The position numbers and the translations under genes were made by a program. Below are positions 8,098 through 16,684 of a stretch of DNA of 27,196 nt, piece after piece; the stretch's first letter is position 1; each line of letters opens with the position of its first letter. The notes under the pieces were generated by a model that was given only the letters and a program-made list of their open reading frames with translations, did no database searches and was not told the DNA's origin. The DNA is from Collinsella sp. (GTDB lineage Bacteria; Actinomycetota; Coriobacteriia; Coriobacteriales; Coriobacteriaceae), in the NCBI GenBank assembly GCA_019425005.1, contig JAHYYK010000034.1, positions 1 to 27,196 of the forward strand, in the 5' to 3' direction.

Positions 8098-10484
8098 CTG
8101 ATATTGAATTGGCCAATTTCGAATCCGGTGTAGTCATCTACCTGTTTCGAAAAGCCTTGAAGCCTATCTCCAATTTTAATGTTTCCGTAACTATCAAGAC
8201 CAATGTCATCAAGCAAATTGCTCTCTTTGAGAATCTTGATAAGCGATAGAGAAACGCCAGCTTGGATCAACTCGACGCTTCTTTTATCGGTCGCACCGTA
8301 AATGAACGTATAGTACTGGTCTTGATCAATATGACCTGTCTTGTACAGAACCCGAACGAACCTAGACAACGTGAACCCAAGGTAATCATCTTCCATCTTG
8401 TATTTAGCAAGAAAGAGAGCTGGAAGCTCGGCATCTGCTTTTTGCATTACGTTTACGTAGCCTCCGTTACCGTAAACTTGGCCCTGAGAATCGAGCTCCC
8501 CGAAACTGGAGCCGACATAAAGCAAATTGCTCTCAGCTTTACTTTTCCTTTTCCAAAACTCAATGTCGGAAGCAAGGCGTTGGCTCAATGACTTTGACGA
8601 CTTTCTCTCGAGATAATTCCGGTAGAAGTTAATTTGATTACGTAAACTGCCAACTCGACGGTATGACCTGGAGTAGACGAAAGGACCATCATCAATAAAA
8701 AACTTGCAGATAAGTTCAAATATGTCATCATCCCGGCTCGCTTTAAGCGTGCTAAGCCTGTGAGCAATTTCGACCTTAGCAGCTCCCCAATTCTCATAGA
8801 TCGAAGGAAGACCCGAACGATTCAATAAAATGCCGAGATCATCCTCCGTCTGCATGCTTGTTCGAATCAAATCATCCTCGAAATCAAGACGCGCGTTTTC
8901 TTCGGCGCTAAGAGTCTTACCATTTGACTTTTTAATCCTGAGGTTGTCTTCGCAGTCCTTGAAACCAACATTGTGTAATTGCTTGATAGCGTTTCCCATC
9001 TTGACTTTTGACCCCGTCCACCGCGAATCTGCAAAAATCACCTGAGGACGGAGCTTTTCAAGATGCGGCTCCTCACCGAATACGTAATTAAGACGGGATG
9101 CGCGACCAATCAAATTAATCAATGTTGCAGGTTTACTAGTACGTAAATTCAAAATAAACACCGATTCAAATGGAAGGTTGATTCCTTCCATAATTACCGA
9201 GTTTGCAAAAATGAATCGTATGGAATCTAGCTTTGCCGCACGATTAAGCAGATAGTTTTTAATCCCATCAGGCATTTGACCATGCAAGTACACCACACCA
9301 TGGCGAAGGCAAGTTAGCTCATCGTATATGGGGCTTACGTGCTCAGCCAGCGCCGATACCACCCGTTCGTGCTCAAGTGTAGCAGTAACATCCGGAAGAC
9401 TATTCGCAAAGTCCAATGCCGCCTCGCGTATCTTTTTAGGGCTCGATAAGAAAACGAGGTTTTTTGCAGTAGCCCTACGAATTAGACAGTCCCACGTATT
9501 CTTAAAACTCGAGGAAACGCAGAAGGAATCGAAAAACCTATTGTATGCGCGTAAGATACCCTTGTTATCGAGGTGGTAATAACGGGGTTCTTTCATGCTT
9601 TTGCTGATTTTATAACCCGCAACATCAAAACCCGAAATCAAAGAAAGATTACCGATGTTATTAATAACCGGACTAAAGAAATAATACTGCGTATGCGGGT
9701 TACGAAGCTTAGATTCCCGTATAAGACGAGAAATCAACAGGGACCTATCATCTGTATTGAAGGCATTATGGGCTTCATCAATAAATAGACTCGTAAACGC
9801 TAATGTTGGGTGCGCCTCTAGTAGACGAATTGCTCTCTCCTGAGTAAGAATGGCAATAAACTTCTCCTCTTTCTGATACATCTCATCATGAGTTATTACC
9901 TTTGTGTGCGGATGTCGTTTAAATACATCTTCGCGCGTTTGCGCGAGCAGCGATTTTGTGGGCACAATCACACAGGGGCGCACCCCACTTTTTTCGCCAA
10001 GCACGGCCTCAACAAGACGACTAGTTTTACCAAACGAAGTCGGTGCAATATATGCGAATCCCTCTCCTGAGCACGAAAAGAAGGAGTCATCGGCTAATTT
10101 CTGCTCAAGAGTAAGGGTTACTCCCTTGGTAAAGTTCTCTTCAACTTTGCCAAGGGCAATGTAGTCATTTAGGGTATCGAAAGGCTTGTCATCAATTTCC
10201 ACTATTGACTTAGATAACGGGTATAAGCCGAGCTCAAATGAGAAATCGTATAAAGGTTTTAAGTCGCCTGTATTCAACGAATAGTTCAGAACAATCCAAT
10301 ATGCAAATTCAAGACTTCGAAGTCTTTTCGAATCCGCAAAACCATATCTCAACAATAGAACGGCACCGGACAGGAGAAGACTTGATTCTTCATTTGTGAG
10401 ACGCTTGCCCAAAAGCAGCTTATCGGCAGCCGACCTAAAAGCGTTGATGTTCTTCAAGTTTGTAATCGAACGAATATCACTCAC
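8094..10484 (-). CDS. hamB: Hachiman helicase HamB
   Basis: This 796-residue superfamily 2 helicase is the sensor and motor of the Hachiman anti-phage system. Motif I is APTSFGKT at 147-154, Ia VPTKSLLAQ at 174-182, II DEAH at 236-239, the motif III region is FFSP at 269-272, V is NSVIMEGINLPF at 428-439 and VI is LIGRASRLN at 458-466. HamB is known to act on DNA and to release HamA nuclease activity. The GTG start overlaps the hamA stop by 8 bases (GTGAGTGA), indicating translational coupling. The gene is visibly AT-richer than its neighbours, suggesting separate acquisition. It appears complete. Confidence 0.9.
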   Translation of the reverse strand: MSDIRSITNLKNINAFRSAADKLLLGKRLTNEESSLLLSGAVLLLRYGFADSKRLRSLEFAYWIVLNYSLNTGDLKPLYDFSFELGLYPLSKSIVEIDDKPFDTLNDYIALGKVEENFTKGVTLTLEQKLADDSFFSCSGEGFAYIAPTSFGKTSRLVEAVLGEKSGVRPCVIVPTKSLLAQTREDVFKRHPHTKVITHDEMYQKEEKFIAILTQERAIRLLEAHPTLAFTSLFIDEAHNAFNTDDRSLLISRLIRESKLRNPHTQYYFFSPVINNIGNLSLISGFDVAGYKISKSMKEPRYYHLDNKGILRAYNRFFDSFCVSSSFKNTWDCLIRRATAKNLVFLSSPKKIREAALDFANSLPDVTATLEHERVVSALAEHVSPIYDELTCLRHGVVYLHGQMPDGIKNYLLNRAAKLDSIRFIFANSVIMEGINLPFESVFILNLRTSKPATLINLIGRASRLNYVFGEEPHLEKLRPQVIFADSRWTGSKVKMGNAIKQLHNVGFKDCEDNLRIKKSNGKTLSAEENARLDFEDDLIRTSMQTEDDLGILLNRSGLPSIYENWGAAKVEIAHRLSTLKASRDDDIFELICKFFIDDGPFVYSRSYRRVGSLRNQINFYRNYLERKSSKSLSQRLASDIEFWKRKSKAESNLLYVGSSFGELDSQGQVYGNGGYVNVMQKADAELPALFLAKYKMEDDYLGFTLSRFVRVLYKTGHIDQDQYYTFIYGATDKRSVELIQAGVSLSLIKILKESNLLDDIGLDSYGNIKIGDRLQGFSKQVDDYTGFEIGQFNIS

Positions 10485-11244
10485 TTACATACTCCAACCC
10501 TAAGTATCGAAGAAATCCGACTAGCGCAGAATGCGAAACGCAAACCATATGGAGAGAAGCGTATTCTTGTTGTTCGAAAAAACGGTATGCGCGAGACGAC
10601 AACTCTTCGACCTGCTCTTTAGTCAACGTTGCCTCGATAAAAACGGTACCGCAAGGAATCATGTTAAACTCCTCGGCCTTATGAACACGACCAAGAGTAA
10701 AATCATCCGACAGCAAACGTATTTGATCCGCAATTGAACCATCAATCCCTGCTGCATAAGCGTGATTTAACGCATTCTGCCACGGATCATTCCCATCAAA
10801 AGCAACAATCTTGTTGCAAAGATCCCGGTAAGCTTCCTTGACCTTGGAAAGATGAGTCTTATTGCCCCTTATTGATGACTTACTCTCCATCAGCCAATAA
10901 CGTTCATCTTTTATATAAAAGCCGTCGAAACCCTTCTTTATGGATTCTTCTTCAAGATTAGAGCAAAGACATGCTTGCTGGTATCCGTTTTGTCCCAAAT
11001 AAATATGAAGAAAAATTTCAGCACACGACCCACATAGCAAAGGATGATTCGTTAGTTTCGGCTCGAAATACCCGCGAACTTTCCTTTTTGTAACTTCAAC
11101 GCAACGCTGCTCCCTTGGACCAAACCAAACAGTTGGGAGATGCCGATCTAGGCACTCGGCAAAATCATCATACTCGACGACATCAAAGTAAGTAAGACGA
11201 ATTCTCTCAGATAATTGCTTTTCGATAATCCCCGATAGAAGCAC
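10477..11244 (-). CDS. hamA: Hachiman nuclease HamA (DUF1837)
   Basis: The 255-residue product matches HamA (DUF1837), a PD-(D/E)XK-type effector. Visible putative catalytic residues are E76 in CGSCAEIF, D107 in KKGFDGFY, and E120/K122 in WLMESKSS. HamA forms a complex with HamB and degrades DNA once released. The GTG start at 11244 has AGGTGA about 10 bases upstream; no better start is in frame. hamA-hamB order and overlap are as in described Hachiman operons. A short fragment of another gene lies directly upstream on the same strand, so transcription may begin there or in the adjacent IS3 end. Confidence 0.88.
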   Translation of the reverse strand: MLLSGIIEKQLSERIRLTYFDVVEYDDFAECLDRHLPTVWFGPREQRCVEVTKRKVRGYFEPKLTNHPLLCGSCAEIFLHIYLGQNGYQQACLCSNLEEESIKKGFDGFYIKDERYWLMESKSSIRGNKTHLSKVKEAYRDLCNKIVAFDGNDPWQNALNHAYAAGIDGSIADQIRLLSDDFTLGRVHKAEEFNMIPCGTVFIEATLTKEQVEELSSRAYRFFEQQEYASLHMVCVSHSALVGFLRYLGLEYVSE

Positions 11245-11271
11245 TCAGTCATCACCTGCCCGCTCATCATT

Positions 11272-11425
11272 CTAGCCAAACAACGCCCCCAACGGGAGGA
11301 CTGCGCAGAATACTTCATGCACCTTGAGAACGGTTGAGTCGAAAAGCAATTGCAACACTGTAGGACCAAGCGCAAAGGTTATTGCTCCGTCGGTCTCGAC
11401 TGTATTCGCCACGATGAAACTCGAC
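11272..11425 (-). pseudogene. gene fragment upstream of hamA
   Basis: The minus frame reads SSFIVANTVETDGAITFALG, then PTVLQLLFDSTVLKVHEVFC and LPLGALFG before a TAG, 27 bases ahead of hamA. It is open right up to the IS3 terminus at 11421, so a gene in line with hamA was probably cut by that insertion. The family is unknown. At about 50 residues a chance frame cannot be excluded. Confidence 0.35.
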
Positions 11426-13036
11426 ACAGGGGATGCTGACGTTTTTCCGTACGAAAGCGCTCATGCCGCTAGATTGAGCGATCGCCTGTACTGCAGCGGG
11501 CTCATCCCTCCGAGCGATTCCTTGATCCGCCGCTCGTTGTACCAATGGATGTAGCTATCGACCGCGTCCATGAAGTCGTCGACGCTCCACCCGCTCCAGC
11601 ACCTGCCGTAGAACAGCTCGACCTTCAAGCGCCCGAAGAAGCCCTCGCAGGCGCTATTGTCCGGGGAGCAGCCCTTCTTCGACATCGACCTCGTGATGCC
11701 GTACTTCTCGCACCTCTCGATCCAGCCCGGCCAACGGTAATGGCATCCGCGGTCGGTGTGCCCGACCGGGTGCTCGCCCTCCAACAGCGTCGCGGCGGCT
11801 GCATCGAGCATGGCGTTCGCGAGCTCCGCGTTCGGCGAGGTCGACATGGCCCAGCTGACGACCATTCCGTCGAAGCAGTCCACGACGGGGCTGAGATAGA
11901 CCTTGCCGGCGGGTATCCTGAACTCGGTGATGTCGGTGAGCCACAGCGTGTTGGGCGCATCGGCGTGGAAGTTGCGCTTCACCAGGTTCTCCGGGGCGTC
12001 GGATATCTCGCCTTTGTAGGAGCTGTACTTCCGTTTCTTGCCGCGCTTGGCGACCAGGTCGAGCTCGCGCATCAGCCTTGCGACGACCTTCTCCGAGACC
12101 CTCACGCCCTCGCTCCTCAGGTCCAGGTGGATTCGGCGATAGCCGTAGCGGCCGTCGCTGGCGGCGAAGATCTCGGATATGCGCCTCCTCAGCCCCGCAT
12201 GCTTGTCCGGCCTTCTCATCGCCTCGACCTGGTACTGGCAGCTGCTTCTGCTCATGCCGAGCTCGGATAGTATCTCATTGAGCTTGCGCGCCGGCCTCAG
12301 GCTGTTCGCGATCAGGGCCTTCTCCCTGTTCGTCAGCATTCCGGGGTCGACGCCCTGGTCTTTTCCCAAGAGCTCGACCGCCCCTTCCAGGATTGCCTTG
12401 CGCAGCTCGAGCCTCTTGATCTGCTCCTGCAGCTCCGCCGCCTGCGACCTGAGCGCATCGACGTCGTCTGTCATGTCCTTCGGCACGGCCTCCATCTTGC
12501 AGGGCGCCTCCTCCCCGAGAAGCTGGTTCTTCCATTTGTAGAGGACCGCCCTGGTGACGCCCACGGCGTCGGCCACCTCCTGCGCCGACGCCTTCCTCGA
12601 TGTGAGCGCGATGACGGCCTCCCGCTTCTGGTCGTCGGCGAACGAGCCCGCCTTGGCGCGCCTGCGGCGCCTGCCGGGCTCCAGCTTGTCCACCCAGCTC
12701 GCGAGCAGCTCCTTGGATTTCGGGTATCCGAGCTGGCGGACGGTGCGGGCGAGGCATTGCCCGTGATCGAAGAAGCGGTCGACGGCGGCCCTCTTCTGAA
12801 GATCATCGTAGCGCCGATGGCGCCCTCGGCTCAAGTCCCCGTTTTCCGCGAACTCCATGTACCACAGCCTGAGGGTATGGCGGTTGGGATACCCGAGCTC
12901 GTTTATGGTCACTGCCGCGCTCCGGTCGTATCTAAGGTAGAGCTCAATCGCCCTCATCTTGTCCTCATATGAATACATCTGACGTCCTTTCCGGCACCTA
13001 ATCGGTACGGATTTTTGTCAGCATCCCCAGTGTCGA
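11421..13036 (-). mobile_element. complete IS3-family element
   Basis: Terminal inverted repeats are visible at 11421-11452 and 13005-13036. They share TCGACAC, then GGGGATGCTGAC, and after a divergent A/T run CCGTAC, matching at about 26 of 32 positions. The true tips may extend a few bases further, because GAAA follows on both sides. One uninterrupted transposase gene fills the element. No target duplication was recognised. Confidence 0.82.
11461..12978 (-). CDS. IS3-family transposase, single ORF
   Basis: At 505 residues this joins OrfA and OrfB in one frame, without the usual programmed frameshift. The N-terminus has HTH segments (LRLWYMEFAENG and SAQEVADAVGVTRAVLYKWK), then a leucine-rich coiled coil (AAELQEQIKRLELRKAI), an HTH_21-like YGYRRIHLDLRSEG, and a DDE core with Asp in LTDITEF, Asp in SPVVDCFDG and Glu in NSACEGFFGRLK. 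The ATG at 12978 has GGAAAGGA 5-7 bases upstream. All catalytic residues are present, so the element may be active. Confidence 0.92.
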   Translation of the reverse strand: MYSYEDKMRAIELYLRYDRSAAVTINELGYPNRHTLRLWYMEFAENGDLSRGRHRRYDDLQKRAAVDRFFDHGQCLARTVRQLGYPKSKELLASWVDKLEPGRRRRRAKAGSFADDQKREAVIALTSRKASAQEVADAVGVTRAVLYKWKNQLLGEEAPCKMEAVPKDMTDDVDALRSQAAELQEQIKRLELRKAILEGAVELLGKDQGVDPGMLTNREKALIANSLRPARKLNEILSELGMSRSSCQYQVEAMRRPDKHAGLRRRISEIFAASDGRYGYRRIHLDLRSEGVRVSEKVVARLMRELDLVAKRGKKRKYSSYKGEISDAPENLVKRNFHADAPNTLWLTDITEFRIPAGKVYLSPVVDCFDGMVVSWAMSTSPNAELANAMLDAAAATLLEGEHPVGHTDRGCHYRWPGWIERCEKYGITRSMSKKGCSPDNSACEGFFGRLKVELFYGRCWSGWSVDDFMDAVDSYIHWYNERRIKESLGGMSPLQYRRSLNLAA

Positions 13037-13042
13037 CTTTCC

Positions 13043-13428
13043 TATTGCCAAATACAGCGAAACCACCCAGAAGTCGCGGGGGGGGGGCGACCGCGGGCAA
13101 GGCCGCGGCAGCCGTAAACGCCAACGCGGGCGCAACCCACGGCATCGCGGGGCACGCCCGCAGGCGAAACCACGACAGCCGATGCGCATATAGCCAAACG
13201 AATGCTTGCACCGGATGCACCGCAAACCATCGCGCGAAAGCGCTCATGGAAAACGCCGGTAGAGACCCGTACCCGCCCCCACAAACAGCAACTCTCATCC
13301 ACCCCCGCCGACCCGCCAAAAAAGTCACCCATAACTACCAAAAATCACCCTGGCGAGCTGTAATCCCTAGGTTCTCTATCGTAAAATGTCGCCAGCAATA
13401 TCGCACGGTCGCACGGTAACACTGTCCC
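13043..13428. other. gene-free stretch with a 10-G homopolymer
   Basis: No convincing gene is visible between the IS3 end and the transglutaminase-like gene. The notable item is a run of ten G at 13078-13087, a tract length prone to slippage. On the minus strand the sequence could encode a hydrophobic, Ala/Pro-rich peptide in two frames that meet near this tract, possibly the relic of a membrane or exported protein. I cannot identify it. Confidence 0.4.
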
Positions 13429-15120
13429 ATGCGTTGCGAAACCGCCACCGGCCATAAGAGAGGTCACGCCACGAAACAGCCCGCGTCCACAATGCTCTCG
13501 ATCGCCCTTTCGCTCGCACTCGTCACGAGCATGTGCCCGGCAACGGCGCTCGCAACGGGCGTCGCAAACGCCCAAGCAACAACGAACGCGGTCACCGCGG
13601 AATCACCTGCCGCCGACGCAACCAACCCGAGCCAAGGCACGGTTGACAACCGCCCTAAAAGCGCAGCAGCCGAGCCTGCCGCCCAATCCTCCGAAAACGC
13701 AATAGCCCCCACCGCCATAACCACAACTTACGCGCACACCGAGACCGCCGAGCAGAACGGCGTAACGCTCACCGTCGGCTGAGACGATGCGGCCGCAGGC
13801 GAGCCCACCACGTTCCACCTGAGCGCCACGGGCGGCTCGGGTGCGTACAAGTTCCGTATGGATGCTCCCTTCTACATGAACCCGGGCGAAGGCTATTTCG
13901 GCGAGATGGTGGCCGACACCTCCCGCGGCCAGTGGATGACGTGGACCAGCTCCGATACAGGCTGCGACTACGAGTTCACCATGACGGCCAGCGGACGCTA
14001 TTACTACCGGTTCTACCTGCAGGACGCGCAGAGCAGCGTCTGGAGCCTTCACGTAGCCGCCGAAGCCGAGGTCTCAGACGACGCACATCCCTCGGTCGAT
14101 CAGATAATCACGAAAGCCGTGGCCCAATGCCAGCAGGAAACCACCGGCTCCGAGTACGACATGGCCCTCTGGCTGCACGACTGGACCCTCGACCAGCTGG
14201 AATACGACCACGACCTCAACTGGTGCAGCGCGGAAAGCGGCCTCACCCGCCATCAGGGCACGTGCGAAAGCTACCAACGCATTTACGCCAAGCTGCTAGA
14301 CGCCGCCGGCATCGCCAACGGCCGCATCACCGGCAATGGCCACACTTGGAACGCCGTGAAGATCGACGGCAAGTGGTGCCAGATGGACCTCACCTGGAAC
14401 GACGCGAACGACAACTGGTACGGCGACCTTGATCAGCGCCATCTCTACTTCGGCCTGACCGACGAGCTAATGGCCATCGCCCACAGCGACCATACGGCAA
14501 ACTACAAGGCAGAAGGCTACGCCTACCGCTCGACCGATCTGTCCAACGACTACTTCGTGCGCAACGGCAAGGCCGACGAGTGGGCGTCTGCGTACGTCGA
14601 GCGCATCCAGCAGCATCTGGACGCCAAGGAGGCGAGCTTCTCCATCGACGCCAACAACGGTTCCTTCCCGCCCAGCATCTCGGGGATACAAAACGCGGTT
14701 ATTGCTTACGCGACGAATCAGCGGGAGTGGAGCACGACCGACGGCACCGTGACGCTCACGACGACGTCGAACGTCACGACGGTCTCGAGCTACGAGTGGT
14801 CGGCGAAGTTCGACTTCACAGCCGAATACCCAGCTCAACCAAAACCAGATAGTAGCACGCAAATCACGGACCACTCCGCCGTCTACGACTGCACCTTCTA
14901 TCTCGCCCACAACGCCGACGTGGCGTCGGCCTACGGCGGGGACGAGTCCGCGACCTTCCGCCACTTCCAGAAGTACGGCATGGCCGAGGGCAGGCGAGGC
15001 TGCGCGTCATTCGACCCCAAGGAGTACCGCACACGCTACTCCGACGTCGCGGCGGCCTGCGGCGACGATTGACCGAGGTACTACGCACGCTACATCAAGT
15101 ACGGGAAGGTCGAGGGCCGC
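13429..15120 (+). pseudogene. secreted transglutaminase-like surface protein, two in-frame TGA
   Basis: One continuous frame of 564 codons is interrupted only by TGA at 13780-13782 and 15070-15072. The start has a signal peptide (hydrophobic LSIALSLALVTSM followed by ALATG). After the first TGA comes DDAAAGEPTTFHLSATGGSG, a beta-sandwich-type module. A transglutaminase-like core follows with the triad Cys (GTCESY, codon 279), His (GHTWN, codon 305) and Asp (MDLTWND, codon 320). The end carries two YGMAEGRR-type surface repeats and stops abruptly at 15120, where repeat module copy 2 begins. Both TGA codons occupy positions where the pattern suggests Trp, while all other visible Trp codons are TGG. 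It is probably a decayed wall-associated protein; readthrough is a less likely alternative. Confidence 0.75.
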
Positions 15121-15303
15121 TCACAAATCCAAATCGACCCACTCGTCGAAGGCAATCGAGTCGCGGTTGCGACAGGTTTGCCAAAAGCAGGTCATGCCGG
15201 GCTTCACCAACAGCCTTTGACGCTGGTAGTCGTTGTAGGTTGCCACCTCGTTCGGCAGCGCCGGACGCGGGCCCACGACGCTCATCCCTTTTGTCAAGAC
15301 GAA
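15121..15303 (-). pseudogene. sugar transferase fragment (copy 2)
   Basis: The frame reads IFVLTKGMSVVGPRPALP, NDYQRQRLLVKPGMTC and FDEWVDLDL, nearly the same slice as at 1363-1535 and ending at the same residue. No start, membrane anchor or C-terminus is present. It abuts the truncated transglutaminase-like gene on the opposite strand exactly at the repeat border. Confidence 0.75.
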
Positions 15304-15456
15304 AATGCAAGGTCGTGCAGGGATTTTGCGCAGGTGACGGGCATCATCGATGATTCCGGCAGGGCAATTCAGGCTTGATGGGACGCACAAGAGAGCCGAA
15401 ACGATGCGATGTTTCAAGCATGCAGAGCATGCCGCTCCCCCTATAACTGATGTCAA

Positions 15457-15494
15457 AATCGTCTCATTGGGACCCGTTTCCCAATGAGACGATT
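15457..15494 (+). terminator. module hairpin, copy 2
   Basis: AATCGTCTCATTGGG (15457-15471) pairs perfectly over 15 bp with CCCAATGAGACGATT (15480-15494). Relative to copies 1 and 3 one C-G pair is replaced by T-A on both arms. It is followed by CTTC and not by a full U-tract. Confidence 0.6.
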
Positions 15495-15599
15495 CTTCAC
15501 AAATACGCTTAGGGCAAAAGAAATCGATGAGATCTAGCCGAGAGACAAGGCGCCTTACCGCCCCATCAGAACGCGACCGTCAAAGTCGCCACAGGCTTG

Positions 15600-15605
15600 T
15601 ATAAT
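15600..15605 (+). promoter_or_regulatory. -10 box of abiF promoter
   Basis: A perfect TATAAT lies 30 bases before the abiF start codon. No good -35 hexamer is found 16-18 bases upstream (CCGTCA-type sequence), so this promoter is weak or needs an activator. Confidence 0.4.
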
Positions 15606-15635
15606 CTTCCGAACACCGGAGCGAAAGGATGGGGA

Positions 15636-16598
15636 ATGACGGAAAGCGGCAATATCGAGCAGCGCAAGGCCATGCTCACAGTTGACAAGCAGATTGCCCA
15701 CCTCAAAGCGAAGGGCGTCACGTTCGACCTCTGCTCCGAGGACGAGGCCGCCGCCTACCTCTCCAACCGCACCTACTACTTCAAGCTGGCAGCCTACCGC
15801 GTCCTGTTCGACAAGCGCGTCGGCGGCGAGCGCGACGGGCAGTACGTCAACCTCGATTTCGGCCACCTGCGGGCGCTCGCATCGCTTGACCGCGACCTGC
15901 GTTACGCGTTGCTGCCGCTGACGCTCGACGTCGAGCACGCCGCGCGCACGAAGCTTGTCCGCATCGCTACCGAGCATGAAGACGAGGACGGCTACTCTAT
16001 CGCGGCGGACTACATGGCGAGCCTCAACCACAACGAGCGCCGCCGGCGCGAGGGCGACATCAAGTCGCTCGAGAACGACGCGTACTGCGGGGCACTCGTC
16101 AGACGATACGGCAGCAGGCCCGACGCCATGCCGACTTGGGTGCTCATGGAACTGTTCTCGTTCGGCAGCTTCGCGAGCCTGTACCTCTTCTGCGCGAACC
16201 GATGGGCCGACCCGGCCATGGAAGACGAGCACTACATGCTGCGCCAGGCACAGTTCGTCCGCAACGCGTGCGCGCACTCGTCGAACCTGATAAACGGTTT
16301 CGAAATCAAAGGCGGCGCAGTCGAGTCCAACGCCGACGTTGAGAGGGCGCTTGCAAGGACCGGCCTCTCGCACAGGGTCAGAACAGCGAAGATGAGGAAC
16401 CCGAGGCTCAAGCAGATAGCAACTCTGATGTACCTGCATTCCCGAATCGTGCCCGAGGGCTCCGGGAAGCGGCGCGCAGCCGGGGACATGGCGACGCTCA
16501 AAGCCAGGATGGGCGAGACGTCCGAGCTTCTCAACGCCAACGACACCGTCCGCTCGTCCCTGGATTTTCTGGCGAAGCTGATTGACAGCTGGTTCTAA
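15636..16598 (+). CDS. AbiF/AbiD-type Abi_2 HEPN protein
   Basis: The 320-residue protein belongs to the Abi_2 family (AbiD/AbiF abortive-infection proteins). The N-terminal helical part shows KAMLTVDKQIAHLKAKGVTF and YLSNRTYYFKLAAYR, standard for the family. The HEPN catalytic motif is R209-x4-H214 in QFVRNACAHSSNLI, expected to give RNA cleavage. ATG 15636 has GAAAGGA at 6-nt spacing. Abi_2 proteins block phage growth by cell shutdown; some are linked to a structured RNA. Directly behind the stop codon, and partly inside the gene end, lies a separate promoter plus hairpin RNA (16582-16678). The upstream neighbour is repeat module copy 2. Confidence 0.88.
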   Translation: MTESGNIEQRKAMLTVDKQIAHLKAKGVTFDLCSEDEAAAYLSNRTYYFKLAAYRVLFDKRVGGERDGQYVNLDFGHLRALASLDRDLRYALLPLTLDVEHAARTKLVRIATEHEDEDGYSIAADYMASLNHNERRRREGDIKSLENDAYCGALVRRYGSRPDAMPTWVLMELFSFGSFASLYLFCANRWADPAMEDEHYMLRQAQFVRNACAHSSNLINGFEIKGGAVESNADVERALARTGLSHRVRTAKMRNPRLKQIATLMYLHSRIVPEGSGKRRAAGDMATLKARMGETSELLNANDTVRSSLDFLAKLIDSWF

Positions 16599-16609
16599 TG
16601 AGGCATAAT
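16582..16609 (+). promoter_or_regulatory. promoter inside the 3' end of abiF
   Basis: TTGACA (16582-16587) matches the -35 consensus at 6 of 6 positions. A 16-nt spacer is followed by CATAAT (16604-16609), 5 of 6 to the -10 consensus. The predicted start is near 16616, 18 bases after the abiF stop. It is the best sigma-70-like promoter seen in the window and serves no reading frame. Confidence 0.6.
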
Positions 16610-16615
16610 GGTCTC

Positions 16616-16678
16616 AGACAGAAAAACCCACGGGTTTTGTAAGGCGGGGTCGCGAAAGCGGTTCCGCCTAGTTTTTTA
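16616..16678 (+). ncRNA. candidate AbiF-associated small RNA (~60 nt)
   Basis: From the predicted start the transcript would form a small hairpin, AAAACC (16623-16628) with GGTTTT (16633-16638) around CACG, then a 12-bp hairpin at 16642-16669 with a GAAA tetraloop, and a U-run at 16672-16677. No coding frame is visible. Abi_2/AbiF genes are known to occur with a structured RNA (the abiF RNA motif); I cannot confirm that this sequence fits that model. The leading block TGGTCTCAGAC (16609-16619) is found again behind the second AbiF-type gene at 26840-26850. Confidence 0.55.
16642..16677 (+). terminator. rho-independent terminator
   Basis: AGGCGGGGTCGC pairs with GCGGTTCCGCCT (12 pairs in RNA, three of them G-U) around a GAAA loop, followed after AG by six T. 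It ends the candidate small RNA and any readthrough from abiF. Confidence 0.8.
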
Positions 16679-16684
16679 TATAGG

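Larger units (their letters stand above)
15121..15497. repeat. transferase/hairpin repeat module, copy 2
   Basis: Collinear with 1363-1735 over its full length, in the same orientation. Best-conserved parts are the transferase slice, the TTTTGTCAAGACGAAAA block at 15289-15305, GGGATTTTGCGCAGGTG (15321-15337) and the terminal hairpin. The left border cuts the transglutaminase-like gene directly after its EGR codons. Confidence 0.75.

Noticed and set aside
13429..15120. Alternative genetic code or selenocysteine for the two TGA codons
   Set aside because: Tryptophan is TGG everywhere else in the gene, TGA is used as a normal stop in other genes here (for example rloB), and no SECIS-like hairpin was identified directly after the codons.
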